In this document: piece by piece, positions 11,881-24,641 of the stretch
Position numbering within the stretch: the stretch's first letter is position 1
Layout of the letters: each line of letters starts with the position of its first letter
Assembly: GCA_963585895.1 (NCBI GenBank)
Contig: OY757911.1
Coordinates: 63,578,807-63,642,806, forward strand
Direction: 5' to 3'
DNA: 64,000 nt
Origin: Sepioteuthis lessoniana
Taxonomy: Eukaryota; Mollusca; Cephalopoda; Myopsida; Loliginidae
Position numbers and translations under genes: made by a program
Notes under the pieces: model-generated
Told to the model about the DNA's origin: nothing
What the model saw: the letters and a program-made list of their open reading frames with translations, nothing else
The model's database searches: none

Positions 11881-12489
11881 TTACAATAACTACCTGACAA
11901 ATTTATCCTCTGTACTTATATACCAAACACAAACCACTATGGTGACTATTTGTAGAAACAACCCTATACCTCTCTTTGTAGCTACAATAATTGGTCCTAT
12001 TCTTGTCAGTTTATAACTACCAGTTAGTGTACAACACAAGGTCAGCTAACCTTAACACTGACAGCCTCAGTTATTAACCAACTGGTCCTAAAAACAAGGA
12101 TTTTGCTCCCTCAATGAATTTTGTTGATAGGTAATAACTGTAACTTAGGGTTGATAGAAAACAAGGAAGGATCCAATATCAAACAAAATATATAAGGCAA
12201 CAATGAATGAATGAATGGAGAAATTATCATTTGACTGCAGAATTGAAGCCTTATTTCACCAGATAATAAGAACTTAGTTGTGAGGAGGATACTCTGTCAA
12301 GGGATCATTCCTTCTAAGTTGACATTAAAAGGTACTACAAGAACTACACTTGACGCACATATGTGGGGTGTGGACAAACACCCTAGCTCAATGATTTGTA
12401 TAGTAGCCAGACTTAGATGAAGACAAAAATAATATGCATTCAGGGTCAAAACAATTTTAACAGAGAAGATTCACATGTCTTTTTAGGCT
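11881..12489. other. Non-coding DNA flanking the gypsy relic
   Basis: No recognisable continuation of RT or RNase H. Contains an ATGAATGAATGA microrepeat at about 12203-12215. Confidence 0.4.
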
Positions 12490-12990
12490 CCTTCTTAGTT
12501 TGGTTTGGTTTTATAGCATATCAACCATTGTGGGCTATTTAATGCCAAATCCTTTTTATATATTAAATATATGATTTCTAAACACATTTTATAGATAACA
12601 TTTTTAAACAAACCTGAGCTCTTTTTTTCCCCAGCAAAGTCACTTATTTCTATCTAATACGACTAATTCCATTCACTCTTAGTTGAATGTTTGCAAGTAT
12701 TGCTATTTAACACAATTCAATTAACATCAGTCATTAGTTTGCACACAGGAATATAAAACAGATCTGTTTCTAACAATTCTATTTACCATAAGTCAATAAA
12801 ATTAAATGGTTTCAAGTATTGCTATGTATAACTAACAATTCAATTAATCAGTCTCTTGCTTCCCCGTCAGATGGTTTGGTGTCATTATCAGAACACTCAT
12901 TGGGGGTGGGTCTTACTCCCCTGCAGAGATGCAGTCAGTGTATTCTACATCCCCAGCAAAATGGGCCAAACTCTTCCTAGACTGATGTTT
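12490..12990 (-). mobile_element. SINE2 copy
   Basis: The plus strand begins with TTTGGTTTGGTTTTATAGCA, then CATATCAACCATTGTGGGC and ATTTAATGCCAAATCC. This is the reverse complement of the element's 3' end, so the element runs on the minus strand. Internal repeated units (CAATTCAATTAA blocks) span about 12600-12850. The far end carries CCCCTGCAGAGATGCAGTCA and a GGGCCA block. It shares tail and body with copies at 13.8, 14.2, 49.5 and 61.8 kb. Confidence 0.75.
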
Positions 12991-13529
12991 CTCAGTGGTT
13001 AATATCTATTTCAAATAAGTAGAAATATGCATAAGGAGGACTGCTACTTCCTCAGTGCAATAGAAAAGTTTAAAAAGGTGTCTGTGCCTCTCCTGGACTC
13101 CCAGTATTGTTAGTGAGTGATAATGAGCCGTGTTTACTAGTTATGAGTTCAGATGAGTCAAGCAGATGTTCACAACTTCTTATCACCTCTCTTCAAATGG
13201 TCAGGCTCAGTGAATGGTAAAAACTTTCAAAGACACACTGAAGAAAGGGAGCATGATAAAAAAGACCTTTATTGACTTAAGTCAATCGATTTCTTCTTTC
13301 ATACCAAAATCACAATGCACTCCACAACTCAGACTCTTTGAATTAAGTTAATAATAAAATGGAAATTACAGGCTGTTTTTCATTTACTGAAACTATGTTC
13401 ATCCTCATATATGGGATACAGGAAACAAGGAATAGAAATAATGTCAGTTGTTTGAGAATTTAAGGTTGATGACCTGGTTCTAGTATAGAATTTTGGAGGA
13501 GGAGAGCATTAGTTGAAAGGCATCATAAC

Positions 13530-13760
13530 TAAACAGGAGCCATTTATTCTCAAATATGGTTGGCAGCTTGGTAAGGAGACATGTTGATCAACTTTTAACA
13601 CTGCCACCTAAGTTTATGGAACCAGCAGAACCATATGTTCCAGAGATCACTGTCCCACAAGTGCTTGAAAACCCAGAGACATGGGATGTTCCAAAGACAG
13701 TGGTTGTAACAGCTGTTCTTGAAGTTTCCAATACACCTGAAGAACCTAGGTAGATTACTG
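13530..13760 (+). other. Short GC-richer ORF of unknown origin
   Basis: A 65-codon open frame at 13556-13753 reads, in part, TLPPKFMEPAEPYVPEITVP and TWDVPKTVVVTAVLEV. Base composition is less AT-rich than the surroundings. It is followed at once by a SINE2 tail. No family was recognised. It may be a fragment of a decayed retroelement polyprotein (the Pro/Glu-rich spacing is gag-like) or of a processed host sequence. Function is not assigned. Confidence 0.25.
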
Positions 13761-13799
13761 AAGGTATCAGCAGATACACCTAAGGAAAAAAGAGTGGCC

Positions 13800-14182
13800 T
13801 CTCCTAGGTTTGGTTTGGGTTTTATGACATATCAACCTTTGTAGGTTATTTAATGCCAAATCCATTTTTATACAAATAATCAGTTCTATTTCAAACAATT
13901 CAGTTTAGCATAAGTATAGATTTTGCTTACACACAGTTAAATATCAAAACAATTCCATTTCAAGTAATTCAGTTTAGTGTAAGTACACAGTTTAGTTCTA
14001 CTTGACCATAGATAGGACCCTATCAGGTGCTACTACTCTGGGCTAGAGTAAACCTGGGAGCAATCAGATTGTTTAGTGTCATATCCAAGACACTTGTCGG
14101 AGTGGGGGGGTCTTACCCCTCTGCAGAGGTGCAGTCGGCATATTGTACAGCCTCAGCCAACTGGGCCAGCCTCTCCTAGGCC
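13800..14182 (-). mobile_element. SINE2 copy
   Basis: Starts with the tail GGTTTGGTTTGGGTTTTATG on the plus strand. Internal repeat units built on CAGTTCTATTTCAAACAATT follow, then GACCATAGATAGGACCC, CTGGGCTAGAGTAAACCTGG, and the CTCTGCAGAGGTGCAGTCGG end. Immediately followed by a second copy in the same orientation. Confidence 0.8.
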
Positions 14183-14227
14183 TAAGGAGAGTATTCCCAA
14201 AGTTCAAAAGGTAAGGTCAATGATTTT

Positions 14228-14590
14228 GATCTGGTTTGGTTTTATAGTATATCGACCATTGTAGGTTATTTAATGCCAAATCCAGTTTTATACATATAAA
14301 CAGTTCTATTTCAAATAAGTTTGTTTTTTTTATTTTTTTCACAGTTAAATGTAAAAGCAGTTCAGTTTAGCCTAAGTACACAGTTCAATTTGACCCAGAG
14401 ATAGGACCCTATCAGGTGCTACCACTCCAGGCCAGAGTAGACCTGGGAGCAAGGTCAATAAAGGGGTACTCAGCATTACTGAAACCTCTATCAGATTGTT
14501 TAGTGTCATATCCTGGACACTCATACCCCTCAGCAGAGATGCAGTTAGTATATTTTACAGCCCTAACTGACTAGAGCAGTCAAGTCAATG
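14228..14590 (-). mobile_element. SINE2 copy, second of a same-orientation pair
   Basis: Tail GGTTTGGTTTTATAGTATAT, then fewer internal repeat units than the neighbour, then ACCCAGAGATAGGACCC and CAGGCCAGAGTAGACCTGGG. The distal end (CAGCAGAGATGCAGTTAG) is slightly decayed. Confidence 0.8.
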
Positions 14591-14758
14591 ATGTCAGATT
14601 CCATCCAAAATGATAAATGTGTGAGGAGCTACTAAGATAGGTTGTATGTGTTGTGGGGAATTAAGATATTTATCCAACTTCCTACCTAGTCAGATTTGAC
14701 ATGAAGTCATTTTATAGTGGGGAACCATGCACAAATCAAAACTTATGCATGATCATTA

Positions 14759-14759
<1 letters not shown>

Positions 14760-14793
<34 letters not shown>
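14760..14793 (+). repeat. Poly(A) tract
   Basis: Uninterrupted A-run. Open frames translated through it on both strands are artefacts of this tract. Confidence 0.9.
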
Positions 14794-14795
<2 letters not shown>

Positions 14796-15115
14796 CTTGG
14801 TTTCATCGGCATTCCTTTTCTGCTAAACAGGTATCCCCCCTGGAACCAAGCTAATATTTTTCTCACCCACCTGGCACAGAACCAGGTAAGTATATGTTGT
14901 AGAGAATTAATGTAGGGAAAGTCAACTTTTGTCTGGGGAGAGTTAAGAAAAGCCACTTCCTTCCAGAATATATATATTTATATTAAAATACATTTACCAT
15001 TTGTGTGAGTTGTGCAAATTCAGTGGCAGACTGACATGAACAATACTTAAAGAGAATAGAATGATTTATATTTCAGCTGTCTTCAGGCAATATTTATACA
15101 TATTATTAAATCAAT

Positions 15116-15362
15116 TGGTTTTGTTTGATTTCTTTGTTTAATGTCATATCAACCTTCATGAGTTAATGAATGGTAAAACCATCCTTGTAGAAAAACAGTA
15201 ATAGTACTATTTAACCAATAGCTAGTAGGTAATGAGATTCATGCCTTTCCCCAAAGGTATTACTCTAAAAATAAAGATAATAGCTTGACGAGAATTCAAA
15301 CTCTTATTATAATGTCACAGTCCAACATGTTAGCCACTATGCCATAGGACTCTCCCTAAATC
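15116..15362 (-). mobile_element. SINE3, tRNA-derived copy
   Basis: On the minus strand the head reads ATGGCATAGTGGCTAACATG (A-box-like) followed by GAGTTTGAATTCTCG (B-box-like), the layout of a tRNA-derived Pol III promoter. The 3' end (plus strand 15116-15170) reads TTTGTTTAATGTCATATCAA, nearly the same tail as SINE2. A typical old tRNA-SINE. Confidence 0.85.
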
Positions 15363-17075
15363 AATTGTTTAAAAGTCTATTAACAAGGAAGAATGCTGAA
15401 AAGTTCTCAGCTTAAATAAGAAGGGAATTACGCAGTGGGGTTTTTTTTTTTAGTTAAAGTACATTATCTGAGTCTAGATTATTTCCTTCTTAGTTAGGCT
15501 AACAACTTTTCAGCAATAATTAAAATAAATTTTTACAATTAATTAAAAATTCTAAGGGAACATCAATGAATCATAAAAATAAAAATATATATAATTGTTT
15601 GTCATTTTAATATTCAGTGTATTATAATATATAATTATATAAATATACAAAATGGTAAACAATATTCCCAAAATTAGCAAACAGGAATTTTGTTCATTGG
15701 TTCTTTAATTTGTGATAAGACAGAGTCAGTCTGGTTAGAAATCATCGTTAATCTGTCTAATTTTTAATATTTAGAATAAACAAAAACTAAGCATGAATGC
15801 AATAAAACATCATGTCTATCAATTCCACAGCATCTAAGATTTTTTTATTTTAATATTCCTATCAAAAGATAGAAATCAAAAATATCCAAGATAGAGATTT
15901 CATACATTTAAAGGACTGCACAGAATGCTCAGTAGAAAATTAAACAAAAAAATAAATAAATAAATAAAAAAAATGCTACCTAATTAAAGTTCAAGGCAAA
16001 GAGGAATTCTAAGAATTTGTCAGTTTAGAACAAAAATTAATCCTATCATTAATTTTTGAAATTAAATCATAAAAATTATTCACTGATAAGCATTTAAACC
16101 TTAAGAAGATGGAGTATGTAACACGAGAAATATGATTAAGAAAACTGCTTTGGAAAAAGTAAAAATTCATAGCTGCTAAGATTATTCACACTTCAAGCTG
16201 ATACATAACACATGCACTAAGATGAATTTTTATAGTTCTAATATATTATTTCAAAAAGACTTTAAATGAAATAAGAGTAATATAGTCTTGCCTTAGAAAT
16301 AAAATATCAGGTGTTTGATCTTTAAAATCAATCGGTGTGGAGGATAAACAAACAATTCACAGTTATATAAACAAAAAAGTGTATAATCATCTTAGAAAGC
16401 AGATTTTATTTCACGGAGGTAAATTATAGCATATCACAGCAGCATGTAAAATAATTTCAACCTATTTTAATCAAACTTAGTAAAAGAATTATCACACTAA
16501 AATGACCTTTATCTGCCACGCTATAATTGTGTTAAATTTGATGGTAAGAGGTTAAATGGTATAAATTTGCTTCCAAGAGACATGAATATACAACACAAAT
16601 AGCATAAATACAATAAAATGTTGAAGTTTCTCAGAAGCTTAAAGCTAAGTTTGATATAAGTTTATCTAAAAGGATCAATATCTTTATCAGATAAATTGTG
16701 ATATCCAAACCAGCCCAATTATTATGAACAATTCAACTGAATCATTTAAAATGGCTATATTCAAATATTCAGGTCCTTACAAAGATATTACAATTAGGAG
16801 AATAAGAACTTCTACATAACTACAAGCAGACAACAAGCTTCTTTACCATTTAATCCTCTTCTTATTTGCTTTTTCATTGTGTAATATTCTTCAAATAAAA
16901 TCAACCCTTTCAAATGTCTTAGCCATTTTTTTAAATCTTCATCAAAAATACATTGAAGATAAGAAAAAAAAATTCCTCCAATTAAGAAGTCTGGTCATTG
17001 CCATAAAAAGTTAACCAATATCTAAATATTTAAAAAAAATAAATAAATTTAAGAAAATGAAAGAGTTGATTCATG

Positions 17076-17110
<35 letters not shown>

Positions 17111-20100
17111 TTCTGTCAGCATGCTAGCAATAGAAAAACATCTTGATGGAATTTAGTTTTAAGAAGCTTTTTGTTCAAAACAACAACAGATGTACAAAGA
17201 CACTTGAGAAATTTGTCTTAAATACGACAAAATGAATAACCAAAGAGTTTACATCAATAAAACTAACTACAATATTTAGAATTTCCATTTGTGGTCACTC
17301 AAATTGCCACCTGAAGAAGATGTATAGTCTAAAACATATGTAGCACACAAGTATATGAAATAATAAAAACCTAAATACCTTATGTGAAATCATTTGCAGA
17401 CCTACTCATTTTAAAATATTTACTTTTCTTTCATTGGACTAACAACAATATATAGACACACACAAAAAATTATGTAATGAATTTAACACTAAAAGCGTTT
17501 TTATTCCATAAAATATCTAGAGTGCTTAATGCATGAAAATACAGAGCAATATCAATACATTCAATGTCTGATTTTTAAGAATCTAAAAATCAAACATATT
17601 GTATAATAGCTCACATGATGATCAACACCATGAAACTTATTTCATAGTTGAAATATATTGTGCGCACATGTGTGTATTGGCCAATGCTTCATTAGATTGA
17701 ATTATCATTATATTGTTCTTTTGGGATTTCTTTTTCTGAATGCAGATGACAATATTCTTGTAGTGGACACTAACTGAACAAAAACCACAAGAGCGCTCAT
17801 ATAGCTGCATTATAATTAATGTTAAATGAAATTAATTTAAAAAGTGACTGATATGGAAAAAAAATCATATAACTTAGCAGTTAAGATTCTTACTTCATTT
17901 TTGTGCATTTTTATTTTAAAACAACAAAATTCACAGGTAGATTAAGAAATATTGTAGTTATATAATAAAATATGCATTTTCAATGAAAAAAAAAAATATT
18001 TAGAGAGCATGTGTTCTCATAATGTTTATTAAAGCTAAATTCTAATAAGAACAGTTATTAGGATAAACATTAGGAAAAATTAGAAGTCATGACCTGGTTT
18101 AAAAAAATTGTTTTTTTTTCTTTTTCAAACTAAGGTAGTAAAAAAAAAAAAAAAAAAAAAAAAATTGACATCAATGCAATGTACTTACTTAAGCAAAAAC
18201 TTGGAAGCCATCTTGTCACATTTGTTAATCATCAAAGTGAGTGGCTCTAGTGTGCTTGACTTAAGAGGAAAAAAAATACACTTCTATTCAGCAACTTTTT
18301 TTTTAGGAAATGTTTTCTCCCAAGAACTGTGTGTCAAAATTATAATGGGAAAGTCAAGAAATTTAAAGTTGATACAACTAAAAGCAAATCTTGTATTGTT
18401 CACCTTCATATAAAACAATAAATTTTGATAAATCACATTTGTTATTGCTCATCAATTTTCAGCAAAAACTTTTTTAAAAATCTATTTTCCACATAAAAAA
18501 GGTGTTGTGCATAGTTCCTTCCATTTGAGTAACCATTTTGGAATTATTAAATACCAAGTTTCTGTATATCTCTAAAATGTAAAAAATTACAATACATAAC
18601 TTTATATAAAAAAAATTTTTTTAAAGTACTCATAAAAGATCATGATTGCTAAAGTTGATAAGATATTACCATGTTAATCTTTTCATAACTACCACATTCA
18701 CATTTTTTGCAATGTGTATATAAAAAAAAGTAAATATTCCTGCAATATTTTTTATCAGAGTACACTAATTGTTATATATGAAGCTATAAAAAAATTGTAT
18801 ATAATTTGATTTTAAATCTATGAAAATTCCTTAATAATAATTCTATCATATGTACACTAAATTCATTGTACACAATGAATATTTTAAAACTAAGCAAAAA
18901 GAATACTTTAGCAATATCCAATTATGGATAATTGTAGGGAAATTCAAACTGACTTATCAACCTAATAAAAATTATTTAGGACATAAAAAAACAGAAGTGA
19001 TTGAATTCTATTCATTTTTACATTATGTTCTTTCATATAAAAGATTAATATCATAAAAGTCACTTGGATTTTAACAGTTTACTGAATATAAAAGCTTGAA
19101 GCTAAACTTTTAAAATGATTTACACCATCAATTTTATTTCTTTTTCACCAAATAACTTTTACATTCACAAAATGATAAATAAATATAAATTTTGATGAGT
19201 TATCTTTTCTTTGTCTTAATTTTAGTTGCTTTTTACTCACATGAGCTGTCATTTCTACGAGGAATAGTATGTATCAGAAATGATAAAGGATAGTTTATAG
19301 GCAAGTTTGAGTCTCATCTATAAAACTATTTTTTTAAAGTTTTTTTGTTGTTGAAAATGACAACCTACATGAGTTTCAGATAAAAAGCAACTAAAATTTA
19401 GTGGGGGGAAAGGGGGGGATAAAAATTCTAGTTTAAATTGATAACTGAAAATGAGTCATGGAAAAATTTTTCTAAATTAACTTAAGATTTCAAACTCTTA
19501 TTGAGATTAATTTGATTTATTAAATCATACAAACAAAGACAATAACAATAATGACAAACATCAATCAAGAAAAAAAAAAAATATATATATATTTCTACAA
19601 AAGAGTCAGGTTAACAGATGTGATAAAGACACTCCCAAAATAAACACAGAAATTTGACAAGTAGAACAAGTGCCTCAAAAAATTCAACTAAGGTAAGTTA
19701 CTAGGTCTCCATACTCTATCTACAGCTGACATTTCTTAAATGAAAGTACTTTGTTAGCTATGAAAAACAGGTCAAATATGCAATAGTCAGGATAGGATTA
19801 AAATTCCAAACATATAAAGCATTTATTAGAAAATGACTTCAGAGAAAGTTTACACAAGAATACTAAAAAGTTACTAATTCAGTGTGAGTATAAACAATTT
19901 TATTACAAAACTAATCAACTGACATTTCTACTCTAAGAATGTATATACAAAGTCACAATTGTATTCTTGGCCAAACAATACATTTCTGAGTAAATAAAGA
20001 AAGAAATGGAATTATATTTCTTTAATCAAAACAATGACTTAGACAAGAGAATATAACAACTGCAATCCTTAATTTTTTGAATGCCAATAATTAAAAGCTA

Positions 20101-21300
20101 AAAGAAAAAAAATATTAAAAATGTATTTATAAACAGACATAATTTTATGCAAAAAGAATCAATCACAGATATTTTTTAAGAAAATAGTGATTAGTGAAAA
20201 ACAAGAAAAAGGAAAACAATAAAACCAGTTTAATAATACCAACATTGGTTAATCTAGTATATCTTATTTAAAATGTTTTTAAACCCTCATTAATAACAAT
20301 ATAAAGAGAGTCAATTCAACAAATATAAACATGATTTATATCCTAATTCTATTCCTGATCATAATTCTATAATACATGAAAAATTGATATTATTAACATG
20401 GGAAATTTAAAGTTTATATCTTTTTAATTTCCTATCTTTATTTTTCTCTAATATTTTCACTTTTCCTTGAATTTTTTAAAATTTATCTCATTATGTTAAA
20501 GAATCCTAAAAATCTTCAAAAGCAGATACAGATTAATCAGACGATAAATAATGCTGAGTTGAAGCAATGTTTTGTCAATGTTAAGAAAATCATTTGTCCA
20601 AATGTTTTTCTGGCAGCAATTGACTGAACATTTGATATTGAATTTTTTCTTCAATTAATTAAAATGGTTCACAGTTGCAGCTGTTTATAAACTGTGATAA
20701 CCGAGGATTTTACAAATACATGCCTGCTGCAGAAAAAGCTTTTCCATCCTGCAATTATAAAATTATCCTTTAAGATAAATGATTACCAAACCTCACAAAC
20801 TCAGTACTTGAAAAGGAACTTCAAATCTCTCAAATACCTATTAATCAGAGATTAGATTGAAAATAGAATGAAAACTCATACTATATAAAAACTGGAGTTA
20901 TAGAAATTGTTTTCTAACTTACTAAAAGGCAACTTTTGAAAATGACATCTAAATTATGAAATCTATAATAAAATTGCAAATTAAAAAAATGTATTCTATA
21001 GTCACCATGTAATTGTAATCTCTCTTGAGAAATTATATTGATCAGGATAAGTGCAAACTACACACTATTAGTAGTTTGCAAAATGCATTAAGAATTGTTT
21101 TATATTCTAAGAACATTTTAATGCTATTTCACTAACAAAAATCCCACTGTAATGTATCATTTTTGTGTTATATATAAAAACATCCAAAAATTAATCAATA
21201 CAGATTACATAATTTTGATTATCAAAACAATGAAATCAAGTGTAACTAAATTAAATAACCAAGCTATCATAATCAAATCATGTCAACTGTTTCACTATCT
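15363..21300. other. Long AT-rich non-coding stretch
   Basis: Nearly 6 kb with no credible gene or dispersed element beyond an inverted repeat at 19.2-19.4 kb (listed separately). Poly(A) tracts lie at about 17079-17109 and 18141-18164; open frames at 18.1 and 18.9 kb are lysine-rich translations of AT-rich DNA. A small hairpin (GGTTCACAGTT to AACTGTGATAACC) lies at 20668-20704, within 20.64-20.76 kb, which is of less skewed composition. Probably intron or intergenic. Confidence 0.5.
19216..19404. mobile_element. Inverted-repeat (MITE-like) element
   Basis: The left arm around TTTAGTTGCTTTTTACTC at 19223-19256 is mirrored by TAAAAAGCAACTAAAATTTA at 19381-19400. A second matching block is ACATGAG...TGTCATTT versus AAATGACAACCTACATGAG. 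The arms are about 45 bp, with about 100 bp between. No ORF. Consistent with a small non-autonomous DNA transposon. Confidence 0.5.
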
Positions 21301-21655
21301 ACGTCTATTGGCCATCACTCCTGGTTGATTCAATATCTGCACAAATGATGTAAGTTTTTGCTGATTTGCCAAAACTGGCATATTCATGTGTAGGAGTCCA
21401 CAAGAGAACATCACTTATGAATTTTGTCCTTGCTTCTCCAGCAGTGCCTAGCATATCTTATTCCCTTTACCTTCCATCTCACAAACCATCCTAGTAAGTA
21501 ACTATATAGGTGCTGTTTTGTCGGGTGCTGCTTCCAGAATTTGTTCAGAACAGTACACAGCATTTTCATGTAGTTGCTATCTAGCTTTTTATACAAACAT
21601 TTCATTAAACTCAGTAGTATTGACACAACCACAGCTTGGAAGAAATAAAGAAATT
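21301..21655 (-). mobile_element. LINE-A relic (RT C-terminal part)
   Basis: Minus translation (21632-21411) reads KKLDSNYMKMLCTVLNKFWK and ARHCWRSKDKIHK, aligning to the same stretch of the 7.5-kb copy (KLDGNYTRMLHAILNKSW; HAGHCWRSRDEL). Many substitutions and small indels make this the most decayed LINE-A copy. Homology continues weakly to about 21301. Confidence 0.85.
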
Positions 21656-22179
21656 CAAGTTATTTGTTCTTAAGCTCATTTAATTACTCCAGAATCTGAA
21701 AAGTTTTAAGAATTTAACTTTTTATTAGCATTAATTTCTCCGTACATTATAATTGTTCAAGTATCATCAATTAATAAAAAGAAAATTCAATCATCTCTAA
21801 TATTGAGAAAAATTCAAGAATATTGAATCACTAGTGTACATACATATATCAAAATAAAAATAAAGCTGAATTAACTTTTGTAAAAATAGTCAATGTAAAT
21901 AAATTTTAAAATCTCTCCATGTATTGTGTCAGATGAGATTTTAAAAGGATTATTTTCTTTTCATTAATTTGACCTAAGGTGTACATTAGGTTAAGTTTGC
22001 ATTATAAAAGTCAAATAAATGAAGCTGGATTGTTTATTGTCAGTATTCAGTATCTGATAAACTTTGGACAATGTTTTGAAAATGGAGCCTAAATTATTTT
22101 AAAACTACTTCACTCTATAAAAAGAGATGCAGATACTGCAATGATTATCACCACAGAAAATGGAATAGAGTACCAAGTT
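21656..22179. other. AT-rich non-coding DNA
   Basis: Nothing recognised. Confidence 0.4.
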
Positions 22180-22400
22180 TAAATTCCATCCAAGGCTGTT
22201 TGCATTCCTATTGTATTAATGCTCTCTGGGAAAAGCAAGAATCCACTTCTCTTCAACTTTTGGTTAAACTGAAGAAATTTCACTCTCTAGCCATGGAGGT
22301 AAACAACCAGTTTAGGGGAAAAACAACTCAGAATTCAAACCATACAGAAGACAAAAAGGAAACCACTGTCTCTCATAAGAACAGCTATGATAATCACAGT
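22180..22400. repeat. Dispersed repeat, unclassified (shared with 62.3 and 63.7 kb)
   Basis: Contains CCAAGGCTGTTTGCATTCC, CTGGGAAAAGCAAGAATCC and TCAGAATTCAAACCATACAG, each with a close counterpart at 62306-62480; the GAATTCAAACCA block also recurs near 63830. The preceding AGTTTAAATTCCATCC is B-box-like, so it may be another tRNA-derived SINE. The 115-codon frame across it is not convincing as a gene. Confidence 0.45.
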
Positions 22401-23792
22401 TTATTGTCAAAACCTATGAATTCCTATCTTCTAAAAGAAGAGGGCACTTTCCATCCCATAAAATATAAAGGATTTTCAGAAATTGATAAAAACAAAGCAA
22501 AAAATGTCTACTTATTAATACTAACATTATTAAGATCATTATTTTAATAAATTACAAATTATTATTACTTAAATAAAACCCACAGAACTTGAGAACCATC
22601 TTGCAAACATACTGTAATTGGATAATTTTTGTTGTAACTTGATGACACATGGATCTGTTAAGTTTCCTGTTGTAATGGTAATTCAGGATTATACTGATAC
22701 TTCTACTTAGGAAGGTGTGAAGGTTTCTTATTAGTTTTTCAAAGTTATCCGTTATATTAAGATGATTAAAAAAATAATATACTCTCACTAAAGTTATAGA
22801 CATACATAGATTGAAATTTGTTCCATCAGTTCCAACAAATAAAAAATATCCAAGTCACATATTGCCATTATTATGAATATGATATATGCATAATTGTTTA
22901 AGAAATACAATAGGTTAACAATGAAATCACACTTTCATTTCAATTAGATTACACAATAATTACTACAATAGTCTAAGCTGACAAGTAGAGGCCAGATAAT
23001 TACAGTTATTAGAAGACAATTGTCATTTGTATATTATAATCAAGACAAGTATAGTGAACACTCAAGTTTATCAACCAACAGTTAAACTTGTAAAAAAGGG
23101 AACAGAATTTTCTCTCCCCCCCCCCCAAAAAAAAAAATCACTTGAATTTTAATAAAGCCAAGTCATTCAAAAAATACCAAGATATCACATTCATCATTTA
23201 AAGATTTTAACTTATTTAGATTAAAATTGAGGAGCAAGTGATTATCCAAATTTTAATATATTAAATTAAATCCAAAATCTAGTTCTATATTTTCTGCTTT
23301 TAGATGAATAAAGTCTGCCAATATACAGCATTTCAAAAAGGATGCAACCATCTTTTTGATAACTTGTATTTAAATTATTTTAACTTCTTTGTATCCCTGC
23401 AAACAGAAGTTGTAGATAGTCCAATCTGCAAAAATACATGTCAAAGGGGTTTTTTGGATGAGTTAATGATCAGACAGTGACAACTATGGCAGATGGCCAG
23501 TCTGAACTCCCAATCCACTGATATTAAATTTATCACTCAAACTTAGACATTGTCAACTTATTGAGAATTGTAGACTGGGGAAATTTCATATTAGAAATTT
23601 GTAAAATTTATATGCATCCTTGGAAAACAATATAGCTGATACAATACAAAGGAATAGATGTTTAAATTAGATGAGAACATGACAATCATTCAATTACTAA
23701 GCAATGTTTTGAGGCAATGTTACCATCTAATGAATATTGCTAAAGTGTTGATATAAAGTAATGCTTGCTCTTTGATTACAACATATATTTAA
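22401..23792. other. AT-rich non-coding DNA
   Basis: Contains a C/A homopolymer junction at about 23117-23138. No gene was recognised. Confidence 0.4.
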
Positions 23793-23842
23793 TACTAGCT
23801 GTACCTGGCCACATGTTGCTGTGGCTCAGTTTGTTTAAATGG

Positions 23843-23873
<31 letters not shown>

Positions 23874-24240
23874 AAAATGCATGTTTCTAATATGTTTAAT
23901 TTTCCAATAATTGGATAATCTATACAAATAAAAATGTAAATGTTTGTTACTAACCGATAATCTCCAGTTTTATACCATTCGAATTCAGGAGTGTTTTTAT
24001 ATACTTATTGTCCAAGTATTGGAAAATTAAACATATTAGAAACATGCATTTTCTTTTTTTTTTTTTTTTTTTATTTGAACAAACTGAGCCACAGCAACGC
24101 GTGGCCGGGTACAGCTAGTAAGTATATAAAAACACTCCTGAATTCGAATAAAATACTATCTGAAAATTTTTAACCAATTAGTTGTATAAAACTGGAGATT
24201 ATCAGTTAGTAACAAACATTTACATTTTTATTTATATAGA
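23793..24240. mobile_element. Compound inverted repeat A-B-A'-B'
   Basis: Block A (23793-23920) starts TACTAGCTGTACCTGGCCAC and includes GTTGCTGTGGCTCAG, an A-run, and AATGCATGTTTCTAATATG. Block B (23922-24006) includes GTTACTAACCGATAATCTCC and GAATTCAGGAGTG. Block A' (24010-24120) is the reverse complement of A, ending GTGGCCGGGTACAGCTAGTA. Block B' (24121-24240) is the reverse complement of B. Another B'-type copy lies at 24642-24768. The ends resemble widespread invertebrate elements beginning CTAGCTGTACCCGG; whether Penelope-like, Helitron or another class cannot be settled here. No protein-coding capacity. Confidence 0.65.
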
Positions 24241-24641
24241 AGATGTTTGAAATTTAAAAGAAAAAAATGTCATATTGAAAAAAAAAAAAAAAAAAAATAT
24301 TTAGTAAACAATTCGTTACTACTGAACCAACAAAATATGGTTTAAGAAAGAAAACTTTTTAATGGATGTCTTTCATTGAATTTAAACACAAAAAAATATT
24401 TTGTAAACAATTTGTTAGAATAAAAAAAAATTTACTTACAACTGAACTAATTGAATATGGTTTAAAGTTTAGTATCTCTGTTTCAGTCAACCAAAAAAAA
24501 GTAAAGTGACTAAGCAAAAAAAAAAATGAATCACATGTAAAATTCTTGAAAAACAGAAGTTATTTTTTCGTGTTCAGCTATTGTCGGAGAAAAACGACTT
24601 ATTAAAAATATTTTTTTTAATTATTGTAATATTTTGGGATA

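Noticed and set aside
22200..22547. 115-codon plus-strand ORF as a host exon
   Set aside because: Part of it is a dispersed repeat recurring at 62.3 and 63.7 kb; no splice or promoter signal noticed.
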